Positions 49,172 to 57,340 of a DNA stretch of 64,000 nt are shown here, piece by piece (position 1 is the first letter of the stretch; every line of letters begins with the position of its first letter). The stretch is from Micromonospora tulbaghiae. Its GTDB lineage: Bacteria > Actinomycetota > Actinomycetes > Mycobacteriales > Micromonosporaceae. A model generated the notes under the pieces. The model was not told the origin of the DNA. It made no database searches and was given only the letters and a program-made list of their open reading frames with translations. The stretch covers positions 47,940 to 111,939 of the forward strand of contig NZ_FMCQ01000006.1 of NCBI RefSeq assembly GCF_900091605.1, in the 5' to 3' direction. Both the position numbers and the translations under genes were made by a program.

Positions 49172-50674
49172 TCAGGCGTCGGCGGACAGCTCGGACCGGT
49201 GCGGGCCCGGCTGGGCCGGTACGGCGGCCACCTGCTCGCCGGGGGACCGGCGCACGTCGACCACCTGACCGGTCAGTTCGGAGATCAGCACGTCCAGGGA
49301 TGCCTGCGCGACCGCCTCGGAGGAGAGCAGCGTGTGCTCCGGCTCCTCGCCGAACGCCCGCGTCCGCATGGGGGTGGCGGTGCGTTCCGGGTTGACGCAG
49401 TTGACCCGTACGCCGAACTCGGCCCACTCGTCGGCGAGCGCCTGGGTCAGGTTGACCAGCGCGGCCTTGGTGGCCGAGTAGAGCGCGTAGCGGGCCCGGC
49501 CCCGGGTGTACGAGCTGGACGTGTAGAGCAGCAGCTGGCCCTTGGTCTGCTGCAGGTACGGCAGGGACTGGCGCGCGATGGTGACCGGGCCGACGAAGTT
49601 GACGTGCAGGAGACGGTCCATCGTCTCCGAGTCCATCTCGGCGAGCGCGCCCTTCTCCAGGATGCCGGCGGTGACCACCACGTGGTCGATCCGGCCGGTC
49701 GCCTCGAACGCGGTCTTCAGCGCGGCGGTCACGTCCTCGGCGCGCTCGACGTGCGTGCCGGTGGTGGAGCGGCTGAACGGGAAGACCTGGGCGCCGTAGC
49801 CGCGGGCCAGCTCGGCCAGGTCGTGGCCGATGCCGTAGCTGCCGCCGAAGACCACGATGGTCCGGCCGGTCAGCTCCTCGGCGTAGCTGCGGTGGTCGGT
49901 CAGGCGGGGCGCCTGGGCGGCGGCGAGCTGGAACAGCTTGTCGGCCAGGTGCACGTCGACCGGGTGAGTGACCTTGATGTTCTCGTCCGAGCCGTCGATC
50001 ACCTTGATCGGCGTGCCGGGCAGGTAGCGCAGCACCACGCCGCAGTCGTCGGTGGCGGCGAAGTCGGGATCGCCCTCGGCGCGGCGGTACGCCTCGCGGA
50101 TGGTGCCGGAGCGGAACGCCTGCGGGGTCTGGCCGCGGCGCAGCCGGGAGCGGACCGGGATGTCGGTGATGCAGTCGTCCGCGTCCACCTGGACGATCGT
50201 GTCGGCGGACGGGATGGCCACGTCCACGGCCGAGTACGTCCAGAGCGCGTTCACGCACTCGCGCACGATCCGGGCGCTGACCAGCGGGCGGACCGCGTCG
50301 TGGAAGAGGATGTTGACGTCGCCCTCGCCGACCGCGTCGAGCGCGATCCGGGTGGTGTCGTTGCGGGTCTCGCCACCCTCGATCACCTTGGTGACCTTGC
50401 GGAAGCCGGCGCCGGCGACGATGCGCCGCGCGTCGTCGACGTGACCGGTGGCCATCAGCACGATGATCTCGTCGATCTCCGGCGCGGCCTCGAAGACGGC
50501 GAGGGTGTGCTCGATGATCGGCTTACCGGCGATCTTGAGGAGCTGCTTCGGGATGCCCAGCCCGAGGCGCGTGCCGGTCCCCCCGGCGAGGATCACGGCC
50601 ACCGTACGCGCGGGGCGCCAGGGTGCCGGGCTCGCCGGCGCGGCGTCCGGTGCGGTGGTGTGGTCCTGCGTCAT
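49172..50674 (-). CDS. Bifunctional alditol-phosphate cytidylyltransferase / SDR reductase (TarI-TarJ-like, Bcs1-like)
   Basis: 500 aa, a fusion. Residues of about 22-260 form an IspD-like cytidylyltransferase with AGGTGTRLGLGIPKQL at 30-45 and HDAVRPLV. Residues of about 265-480 form a short-chain dehydrogenase with VVFGGSYGIG and the YSATK active-site motif. This domain order matches the bifunctional enzymes that reduce ribulose 5-phosphate and then make CDP-ribitol for capsule or teichoic acid. The product here is inferred to be CDP-ribitol or a related CDP-alditol. A terminator and the ABC exporter genes lie upstream. Confidence 0.9.
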   Translation of the reverse strand: MTQDHTTAPDAAPASPAPWRPARTVAVILAGGTGTRLGLGIPKQLLKIAGKPIIEHTLAVFEAAPEIDEIIVLMATGHVDDARRIVAGAGFRKVTKVIEGGETRNDTTRIALDAVGEGDVNILFHDAVRPLVSARIVRECVNALWTYSAVDVAIPSADTIVQVDADDCITDIPVRSRLRRGQTPQAFRSGTIREAYRRAEGDPDFAATDDCGVVLRYLPGTPIKVIDGSDENIKVTHPVDVHLADKLFQLAAAQAPRLTDHRSYAEELTGRTIVVFGGSYGIGHDLAELARGYGAQVFPFSRSTTGTHVERAEDVTAALKTAFEATGRIDHVVVTAGILEKGALAEMDSETMDRLLHVNFVGPVTIARQSLPYLQQTKGQLLLYTSSSYTRGRARYALYSATKAALVNLTQALADEWAEFGVRVNCVNPERTATPMRTRAFGEEPEHTLLSSEAVAQASLDVLISELTGQVVDVRRSPGEQVAAVPAQPGPHRSELSADA

Positions 50675-50731
50675 TGCCGTACCTCACTCTGGGTGAAAGG
50701 GGATGGATCCGAAAACCTTAACGCGTACGCG

Positions 50732-50772
50732 GGAGCGCACCGCTCCGGGCGGAACCCGGTGCGGTGCGCTCC
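50732..50772 (-). terminator. Stem-loop after the ABC ATPase gene
   Basis: A perfect 12-base stem (GGAGCGCACCGC at 50732-50743 with 50761-50772) contains a second CCGGG/CCCGG stem in its loop. It begins 8 bases past the ATPase stop on the minus strand and separates the exporter genes from the IspD-SDR gene. Confidence 0.65.
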
Positions 50773-50779
50773 AGAAGCG

Positions 50780-51580
50780 CTACTTCTGGTTCTCGTACGC
50801 GTCGCAGACCTCCTTGGTGGGGCCGTCCATCTTCAGGACGCCGCTCTCCAGCCAGATGGTCCGCTCGCAGGTGTCCCGGATCGAGCCGATCGAGTGGCTG
50901 ACCAGGAAGACCGTGCCGGCACTGTCGCGCAGTTCCCGGACCCGCTGCTCGCTGCGGACCCGGAACTTGCGGTCGCCGGTGGCCAGCGCCTCGTCGATGA
51001 GCAGCACGTCGTGCTTCTTCGCCGAGGAGATCGCGAAGCGCAGCCGCGCGCCCATGCCGGAGGAGTAGGTGCGCATCGGCAGCGAGGCGAAGTCACCGCG
51101 CTCGTTGATCCCGGAGAACTCGATGATCTCCGGGGCGATCTTCTTGACCTCGTCCGGGTGCATGCCCATGGCCAGGCAGCCGAGCACCACGTTGCGCTCG
51201 CCGGACAGGTCGTTGAGCAGCGCGGCGTTCACGCCGAGCAGCGACGGCTGGCCCTGGGTGTAGACGGCGCCGCGGGCCGGCGGGAGCAGCCCGGCGATGG
51301 CGCGCAGCAGTGTGGACTTGCCGGAGCCGTTGCTGCCGATCAGGCCGATCGCCTCACCCTCGTACGCGGTGAAGCTCACGCCCTTGACCGCGTGCACCTC
51401 GCGGATGTTCGGCGCCTTGGTGCGGGAGACGATCCGCTTGAGCGCGGAGACCGGGGTGGTGCCGCCGCTCGCGCCCTTGTGGATCCGGTAGATCACGTGC
51501 ACGTCGTCCACCACCACTGTGGGGACGCGACCCGAGTCGGTCACCGGGCCGGCGTTCAGCGGCAGGGTCTGCTCAGCCAC
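50780..51580 (-). CDS. ABC transporter ATPase for polysaccharide/teichoic acid export (TagH-like)
   Basis: 266 aa. Walker A GSNGSGKST at 82-90, signature YSSGMGARL at 172-180 and Walker B DVLLIDEAL at about 191-199. The insertion before Walker A (KGASGG...KRIVSRTKAPNIREVHAVKGVSF) and the YSSGM signature are typical of the TagH/RfbE/Wzt export subfamily. It lacks the C-terminal carbohydrate-binding extension. The GTG start overlaps the permease stop by 8 bases, so the two subunits are co-expressed. They should export a lipid-linked glycopolymer across the membrane. Confidence 0.92.
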   Translation of the reverse strand: MAEQTLPLNAGPVTDSGRVPTVVVDDVHVIYRIHKGASGGTTPVSALKRIVSRTKAPNIREVHAVKGVSFTAYEGEAIGLIGSNGSGKSTLLRAIAGLLPPARGAVYTQGQPSLLGVNAALLNDLSGERNVVLGCLAMGMHPDEVKKIAPEIIEFSGINERGDFASLPMRTYSSGMGARLRFAISSAKKHDVLLIDEALATGDRKFRVRSEQRVRELRDSAGTVFLVSHSIGSIRDTCERTIWLESGVLKMDGPTKEVCDAYENQK

Positions 51581-52475
51581 GGCCGTACTCCTTCTCTCCG
51601 CGCCAGAAGTAGACGAACCCGCCGATGCCCATCACGACCGCCCAGAACAGGCCCATCGCCCACAGCTTCAGCGGGGAGCTGATCAGGTTGGGCTGGTGCG
51701 AGTCGAGCAGCGCGTAGCGGGCCAGCTCGATGAAGACCAGCGGGGGGTTCCACTCCAGGATGTTCGCCGCCCAGTTCGGCAGGTGCTCGCGGATGAGCGC
51801 CACCGGGTAGAGCACGCCCGAGGCGTACAGCCAGGTGCGCATCACGAACGGCATGACCTGCTTGAGGTCGGTGGCCTTGGAGCCGAGGCGGGCCATCACC
51901 ATGCTCAGCCCGACGTTGAAGATCGTCTGGAGCAGCAGCATGGGGACGATCAGCACCCAGCGGAAGGTGATCGGCTCGCCGGTCAGCAGCACGATCGCGG
52001 CCAGCACGACCATCGACATGAGCAGCTGCTGGAGCTGGACCAGCGTCACGGTGATCGGCAGCGCGGCCCGCGGGAACTGGAGCGCCCGGATCAGGCCCAG
52101 GTTTCCGGTGATCGCGCTGGTGCCGTTGGACGCCGCGGTCTGGGTGAAGATGAAGATGAAGATGCCGGTGCACAGGTACGCGATGAAGTTCGGCACGTTC
52201 CGGTGCTGGGCCAGGATCACGCCGAAGATCAGGAAGTAGACCGCCGCGTTGGTGAGCGGTGTCAGCACCTGCCAGAGCTGACCGAGCTGGGTGTTGCTCA
52301 GCGAGGAGGCGACCTTCGCCCGCGAGTACGCGGTCATGAAGTGCCGGTACGCCCACAACCTGCGGGCGTACTCACCCAGGGCGGGTCGTTCCCCGGCCAC
52401 CCGTAGCCCGTACCGCTGGGCCAGCTGGGCCCGGGTCAGTCCGGATTCGGGGTCGGCCACCGCGGTGTTGGCCAT
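51573..52475 (-). CDS. ABC transporter permease for polysaccharide/teichoic acid export (TagG-like)
   Basis: 300 aa with six transmembrane helices between about residues 75 and 290. It follows the ABC-2/TagG/Wzm layout with a long cytoplasmic N-terminus (about 70 residues), LGQLWQVLTPLTNAAVYFLIF, and WNPPLVFIELARYALL. GGAGCG precedes the ATG at 52475; an ORF extension upstream lacks a binding site. It pairs with the overlapping ATPase gene. A TetR-family regulator gene is divergent, 158 bases away, and may control the exporter. Confidence 0.9.
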   Translation of the reverse strand: MANTAVADPESGLTRAQLAQRYGLRVAGERPALGEYARRLWAYRHFMTAYSRAKVASSLSNTQLGQLWQVLTPLTNAAVYFLIFGVILAQHRNVPNFIAYLCTGIFIFIFTQTAASNGTSAITGNLGLIRALQFPRAALPITVTLVQLQQLLMSMVVLAAIVLLTGEPITFRWVLIVPMLLLQTIFNVGLSMVMARLGSKATDLKQVMPFVMRTWLYASGVLYPVALIREHLPNWAANILEWNPPLVFIELARYALLDSHQPNLISSPLKLWAMGLFWAVVMGIGGFVYFWRGEKEYGRG

Positions 52476-52633
52476 GTTCAGGCGCTCCGATCTTTCGTGC
52501 TGATGGGGAGCAGTGCGGTGAAAGAGATCCAGCGTGGCCGGGCGGGGAGGAGCCGCCTCGCTGCTGCATGGAAGGTAGTCCACCGAACGTCGGGACGCAA
52601 CCGTACCGTCGTTGCGCTACATTGTTCCACGTG

Positions 52634-53263
52634 ATGACCGAGAAGAGGCGTGCCCCGGCCGGCGCGGCGGTGCTGCGCGGGGAGATCACCAGTGCCATTC
52701 GCGCCGCCGTGATGCAGGAATTGGCCGAGGTGGGCTACGGTCGCCTCTCCATCGAGGCGGTGGCCCGCCGGGCCGGTGTGAGCAAGACCGCCATCTACCG
52801 CCGTTGGCGTTCCAAGCTCGACCTGGTGCTGGACATGGTCTCGGCGGTGGCGGGGCGGAACATCCCGCTGCTGGACACCGGCAGCCTCCTCGGTGACCTG
52901 GAGATCCTGCTGCACGTGATGGCGCGCGCGTTGCGTCACCGGCTGGCCGCGCAGATCATCCCGGACCTGCTGGCCGAGGCCGCCCGCAACCCGCAGATCG
53001 CGGAGAAGTTGCAGGCCGCCCTGGACGACTACCAGCAGGCCATCGGGCGGATCCTGATCGGCCGGGCGGTCGAGCGCGGTGAGCTGTCCCCGGACACCGA
53101 CCGGCGCGCCGCCGTCGATCTCATCGTCGGTCCGGTCTACTGGCGGATGGCGATCTCCCGGGCCCCGCTGGAGTCCACCGAGGTGCCCCGGATGGCGGCC
53201 GCGATCGTCGCCGCGCTGCGGGTAGCATGCGTGGGGCCTGTACGCGACGAGGTGGAAGTCTGA
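52634..53263 (+). CDS. TetR-family transcriptional regulator
   Basis: 209 aa. The N-terminal helix-turn-helix spans about residues 18-62, with the TetR pattern GYGRLSIEAVARRAGVSKTAIYRRWRSKLDLV. The remaining 140 residues form the ligand-binding/dimer domain; the ligand is unknown. A TACATT -10-like box lies seven bases before a GTG at 52631 that is adjacent to the ATG used here. The mRNA may therefore be leaderless and the start one codon earlier. It is divergent from the ABC exporter permease. Confidence 0.88.
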   Translation: MTEKRRAPAGAAVLRGEITSAIRAAVMQELAEVGYGRLSIEAVARRAGVSKTAIYRRWRSKLDLVLDMVSAVAGRNIPLLDTGSLLGDLEILLHVMARALRHRLAAQIIPDLLAEAARNPQIAEKLQAALDDYQQAIGRILIGRAVERGELSPDTDRRAAVDLIVGPVYWRMAISRAPLESTEVPRMAAAIVAALRVACVGPVRDEVEV

Positions 53264-53414
53264 ACCCCGGGCCGCCCCCGGAGGGCCGTCGTCGATCATG
53301 AACAGAAGGTCACATCCGGTCGGACAATCAGTGCAACCGGCTGGTTTTCCCGACAGACCGGTACCATCCCCCGAAATGTCTCTCATGAACCACGCGTCGA
53401 CAGGAGGAAGCCCC

Positions 53415-54524
53415 ATGGCCGGGCCGCATCCAGAGTTCATTCCCCCCGCACGGCCGATCATCGGCGAAGCCGAGATCGAGGCGGCCGTCCGGGTGCTGCG
53501 GAGCGGCCGGGTCGTGCAGGGCCCCGAGGTCGCCGCGTTCGAGGAGGAGTTCGGCGACGTCGTCGGCGGCCGGCACTGCGTCGCTGTCAACTCCGGCACC
53601 TCCGCGCTCCAGCTGACGCTGATGGCGCTCGGCTTCGGCCCGGGCGACGAGGTCATCGTCCCGTCGTTCTCGTTCGCCGCCAGCGGCAACGCGGTCCGGC
53701 TGGTCGGCGCCGAGCCGGTCTTCGTGGACATCGAGCCGGGCAGCTTCTGCGTCGACCCGGAGGCGGTCGCCGCCGCCATCACGCCGAAGACCGTCGCGAT
53801 CATGCCGGTGCACCTCTACGGCCACCCGGCCGCGATGGACCGGATCATGGAGATCGCGCAGCAGCACGGCCTCGCCGTGGTCGAGGACGCCGCGCAGGCG
53901 CACGGCGCCGAGCGCAACGGCACCCCGGTCGGCGCGTTCGGCACCGCCGGTTGCTTCAGCTTCTACCCCACGAAGAACATGCACTCCCTCGAGGGCGGCA
54001 TGATCAGCACCGCCGACGCGGACCTCGCCCGCACCCTGCGGCTGCTGCGCAACCAGGGCATGGAGCAGCGGTACGCCAACGAGATCGTCGGCGCCAACAT
54101 GCGCATGACCGACGTGGCCGCCGCGATCGGCCGGGTGCAGCTCACCCAGCTCGCCGAGTGGACCGAGCAGCGCCGCGCCAACGCCAAGTTCCTCGACTCG
54201 GCGATCACCGGCATGGTGACCCCGCCGGTCGCCGACGGCGCCAAGCACGTCTACCACCAGTACACAGTGCGGGTGCGGGGCGACCGCGACGCCGCCCAGG
54301 CCCGCCTCACCGAGCTGGGCATCGGCAACGCGGTCTACTACCCGACCCCGATCCACCGGCTCAAGCCGTACCTCACCGCCGACGGCAAGCCCGGCCCCTG
54401 GGATCTGCCGGAGACCGAGCGGGCCGCCGCCGAGGTGGTCTCGCTGCCGGTGCACCCGTCGCTGAGCCAGGCCGAGCTGGAGCGGATCGCCGAGGGCGCG
54501 AACCTGGCCGGCGGTGCTCGGTGA
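53415..54524 (+). CDS. DegT/DnrJ/EryC1/StrS-family sugar aminotransferase
   Basis: 369 aa. The PLP-binding Lys is in FYPTKNMHSLEGG at about residue 186, and VEDAAQAHGA carries the conserved Asp. Other family blocks are NSGTSALQLTLMALGFGPGDEVIVPSFSF and YHQYTVRV. It transfers an amino group to a keto-sugar nucleotide. AGGAGGAAGC upstream fixes the ATG at 53415 over several earlier in-frame starts. With the following oxidoreductase gene it resembles the 3-keto/3-amino steps of UDP-2,3-diaminosugar pathways, but no matching N-acetyltransferase is present nearby. Confidence 0.92.
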   Translation: MAGPHPEFIPPARPIIGEAEIEAAVRVLRSGRVVQGPEVAAFEEEFGDVVGGRHCVAVNSGTSALQLTLMALGFGPGDEVIVPSFSFAASGNAVRLVGAEPVFVDIEPGSFCVDPEAVAAAITPKTVAIMPVHLYGHPAAMDRIMEIAQQHGLAVVEDAAQAHGAERNGTPVGAFGTAGCFSFYPTKNMHSLEGGMISTADADLARTLRLLRNQGMEQRYANEIVGANMRMTDVAAAIGRVQLTQLAEWTEQRRANAKFLDSAITGMVTPPVADGAKHVYHQYTVRVRGDRDAAQARLTELGIGNAVYYPTPIHRLKPYLTADGKPGPWDLPETERAAAEVVSLPVHPSLSQAELERIAEGANLAGGAR

Positions 54525-54580
54525 GCGCGAGGAGTGAGCCGGGTCTGCGAGCCCCGCAGTCGCGAACGAAGGAGAGCTCA

Positions 54581-55612
54581 GTGAGCGACGGCGGACGGAA
54601 GCTGCGGGCCGGCCTGATCGGCCTCGGCGCGATGGGCCGTAACCACGCCCGCGTGCTGTCCAACCTGGACGGCGTCGAGCTGGTCGGCGTGGTCGACCCG
54701 GCCGGCGACGTGACCGGCACGCTGCGCGCGCCCGTCGTACCCGAGCTGAGCGACCTGCTCGCCCTCGGCGTCGACTACGCGGTGGTGGCCTGCCCGACGG
54801 CGCTGCACGAGCCGATCGGCATGGAGCTGGCCGCCAACGGGGTCTGCGCGCTCATCGAGAAGCCGCTCGCCCAGTCCGTCGACGCCGCCACCCGTCTGGT
54901 TGAGGCGTTCGAGAACGCCGGCCTGGTCGCCGGCGTCGGTCACATCGAGCGCTACAACCCGGCGCTGCAGAGCCTGCGTACCCGCCTGGAGGCGGGCGAG
55001 CTGGGCGAGGTGTTCCAGGTCGTGACCCGGCGCCAGGGCCCGTTCCCGCACCGGATCGCCGACGTCGGCGTGGTGATGGACCTGGCCACCCACGACATCG
55101 ACCTGACCGCCTGGGTGACCGGCCAGCAGTACAGCTCGGTCGCTGCCCGCACCGTCTCGCGCAGCGGCCGGCTGCACGAGGACATGGTCGCCGTGGTCGG
55201 CCAGCTCGCCGACGGCACCATGGTCAACCACCTGGTGAACTGGCTCAGCCCGCTCAAGGAGCGGTCGACCGTGGTCACCGGTGACAAGGGCTGCTTCGTG
55301 GCCGACACGCTCACCGCCGACCTGACGTTCTACGCCAACGCCGCCATCGACACCGAGTGGGAGGCGCTGCGCGCGTTCCGCGGCGTGGCCGAGGGCGACA
55401 TGGTTCGCTACGCCATCCCGAAGCGGGAGCCGCTGCTGGTCGAGCACGAGCGCTTCCGGGACGCGGTGGAGGGCAAGCAGAGCGACATCGTCACGCTGCG
55501 GCAGGGTCTGCGTACCGTGCAGGTCGCGGCCGCCCTGCTGGAGTCGTCCGCCGACGGCAAGGTCGTGTCCGTCGCGGCCAGCGGCAGCGACGCGGAGCCG
55601 GCACTGCGATGA
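54581..55612 (+). CDS. Gfo/Idh/MocA-family sugar-nucleotide dehydrogenase
   Basis: 343 aa. The Rossmann motif GLIGLGAMGRNHARV is at about 11-25, and the conserved EKPLAQS at about 93-99. GHIERYNPALQSL and the substrate-binding histidine in MDLATHDIDL follow. It oxidises a sugar hydroxyl with NAD(P), most likely on a nucleotide sugar given its neighbour. GGAGAGCTCA precedes the GTG start. The stop overlaps the next glycosyltransferase start as ATGA, so the pathway and transferase genes are in one operon. Confidence 0.9.
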   Translation: MSDGGRKLRAGLIGLGAMGRNHARVLSNLDGVELVGVVDPAGDVTGTLRAPVVPELSDLLALGVDYAVVACPTALHEPIGMELAANGVCALIEKPLAQSVDAATRLVEAFENAGLVAGVGHIERYNPALQSLRTRLEAGELGEVFQVVTRRQGPFPHRIADVGVVMDLATHDIDLTAWVTGQQYSSVAARTVSRSGRLHEDMVAVVGQLADGTMVNHLVNWLSPLKERSTVVTGDKGCFVADTLTADLTFYANAAIDTEWEALRAFRGVAEGDMVRYAIPKREPLLVEHERFRDAVEGKQSDIVTLRQGLRTVQVAAALLESSADGKVVSVAASGSDAEPALR

Positions 55613-57291
55613 GCCCGGCGCCGGTGCGGCGGACGGTCACCGCGGTACGGCGGCGGATTCCCCGGCGGTGGCGCATCGCGCTCCGCCGGGCCGCCGCCGG
55701 CGCGCGGCCCTGGCAGACCCCTTCGGTACGCGAACTGTGTGAACTCCCCGCCGGCACGCCGCTGCTGGTGCACGCCGGCGGGATCACCGGCGACCGGGCG
55801 CTGGACGGCGTGCTGCGCGCGCTGGCCCGGCTGCCCGAGTTCCACCTGGCGCTGGTCTGCGACGCGGCGGAGCAGGCGGCCGCCCAGGACCTGGTCCGCC
55901 GCGCCGGCAAGGCGCGCCGCCGGGTCCACGTGGTGCCGCGCCCGCGTACCGTGACGGCCGCGTTCCTCGCCCCGGCGGACGTGGCGGTGTTCGGGTTCGA
56001 CCCGGACGCCGGCCTCGACCTGCTGGACACCTTCCTCGCCGCCGGGCTGCGGGTGGTCGCCGCCGACAGCCGGGCGGCGCGCGAGCACCTGGCCCGGCAC
56101 GGCGGCGGCGACCTCTTCGCGCCCGGCTCGCTGCCCTCGTTCACCAGGGCGGTGGAGCGGGCCCGGCAGCGCGGCGGCGACGAGACGCCGCCGACGCAGG
56201 AGCCGCCGGTCGCGCCGATCGAGGCCGGCACACCCGGCCCCTGGCGTCCGCTCGGCGCCGGGCCGATCCGGCTGGGGCTCGGCACGGCGAACTACGCCGG
56301 GCAGCTCTCCGCCCTGGCGGTGGCGATCACCGCCGCCCGCGCCGACGTCGGCGTGGAGCTGGTGATGGCCAAGCCACCGGCCACCTACCGCTACCCGGCC
56401 GACCGCTACCTGAACTACCCCGGCGAACACCGGCTCGACGTGCAGATCGCGCGGGCCGAGCGGGTACTCGGCTGGTACACCCACCTGATCGTGGACGCGT
56501 TCCGCCCGGTGCTCGGCCGGGCCAACGGCGACGACATCGCCGCGGACCTGCCCGCGCTGCGCCGGGCCCGGCTCAAGGTCGCGCTGCTGGCGCACGGCAG
56601 CGAGATCCGCCACCCGGGCGCGCACCTGGAGCGGCACGCCGAGTCCGCGTTCCGGGACGCCCCGGAGGACCTGATCGGGCAGCTCACCACCGTGGCCGAG
56701 CGGAACCGGCGCACCGCCGAGGAGAGCGGCCTGCCGTTCTTCGTGACCACGCCCGACCTGCTGGACGACGTGCCGTCCGCCACCTGGGCGCCGCTGATCG
56801 TCGACGTGGACGCCTGGGCGTGCGACCGCCCGGTGCTGGAACGCGCCCGGCCGGTGGTGCTGCACGCGCCGTCGAAGCGGTGGACCAAGGGCACCGACCG
56901 GCTCCTGCCCCGGTTGCAGGAGCTGCACGATCGACGGATCATCGAACTGCGCCTGGTGGAAGGGCTGCCGCACCACGAGATGCGGCGCCAGGTGCAGGAG
57001 TGCGACATCGTGGTCGACCAGCTGGTGATGGGCAGCTACGGCACCTTCTCCTGCGAGGGGATGGCCGCCGGCCGGGTCGTTGTGGCATACCTCACCGAGG
57101 GGCCGCACCGGGCCGCCGGGGTCCAGCCGCCGATCGCCAACGCCACCCCCGGCACGCTCGTCAAGACCATCGAGTCGCTGCTCGACGACAGGCCCGCCGC
57201 TGTCGCACTGGCCGCGGAGGGCACCCGTTACGTCCGTGACCACCACGACGGGCGACGCACCGCCGAGGTCTTCGACGCCTTCCTCCGGTGA
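55609..57291 (+). CDS. Glycosyltransferase with an additional N-terminal glycosyltransferase-like domain
   Basis: 560 aa. Residues of about 35-190 look like half of a GT-B fold (PLLVHAGGITGDRALDGVLRALARLPEF, HVVPRPRTVTAAFLAPADVAVF). The C-terminal 330 residues form a second, separate glycosyltransferase-like unit with LLAHGSEIRHPGAH, VLHAPSKRWTKGTDRLLPRL and SYGTFSCEGMAAGRVVVAYL. The linker is Pro-rich. Sugar and acceptor unknown. The ATG overlaps the upstream dehydrogenase stop. Confidence 0.8.
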   Translation: MSPAPVRRTVTAVRRRIPRRWRIALRRAAAGARPWQTPSVRELCELPAGTPLLVHAGGITGDRALDGVLRALARLPEFHLALVCDAAEQAAAQDLVRRAGKARRRVHVVPRPRTVTAAFLAPADVAVFGFDPDAGLDLLDTFLAAGLRVVAADSRAAREHLARHGGGDLFAPGSLPSFTRAVERARQRGGDETPPTQEPPVAPIEAGTPGPWRPLGAGPIRLGLGTANYAGQLSALAVAITAARADVGVELVMAKPPATYRYPADRYLNYPGEHRLDVQIARAERVLGWYTHLIVDAFRPVLGRANGDDIAADLPALRRARLKVALLAHGSEIRHPGAHLERHAESAFRDAPEDLIGQLTTVAERNRRTAEESGLPFFVTTPDLLDDVPSATWAPLIVDVDAWACDRPVLERARPVVLHAPSKRWTKGTDRLLPRLQELHDRRIIELRLVEGLPHHEMRRQVQECDIVVDQLVMGSYGTFSCEGMAAGRVVVAYLTEGPHRAAGVQPPIANATPGTLVKTIESLLDDRPAAVALAAEGTRYVRDHHDGRRTAEVFDAFLR

Positions 57292-57340
57292 CCAGCCCAC
57301 CCACCACCCACGCCGCACCGTCAACGAGGAGAAACACCCG

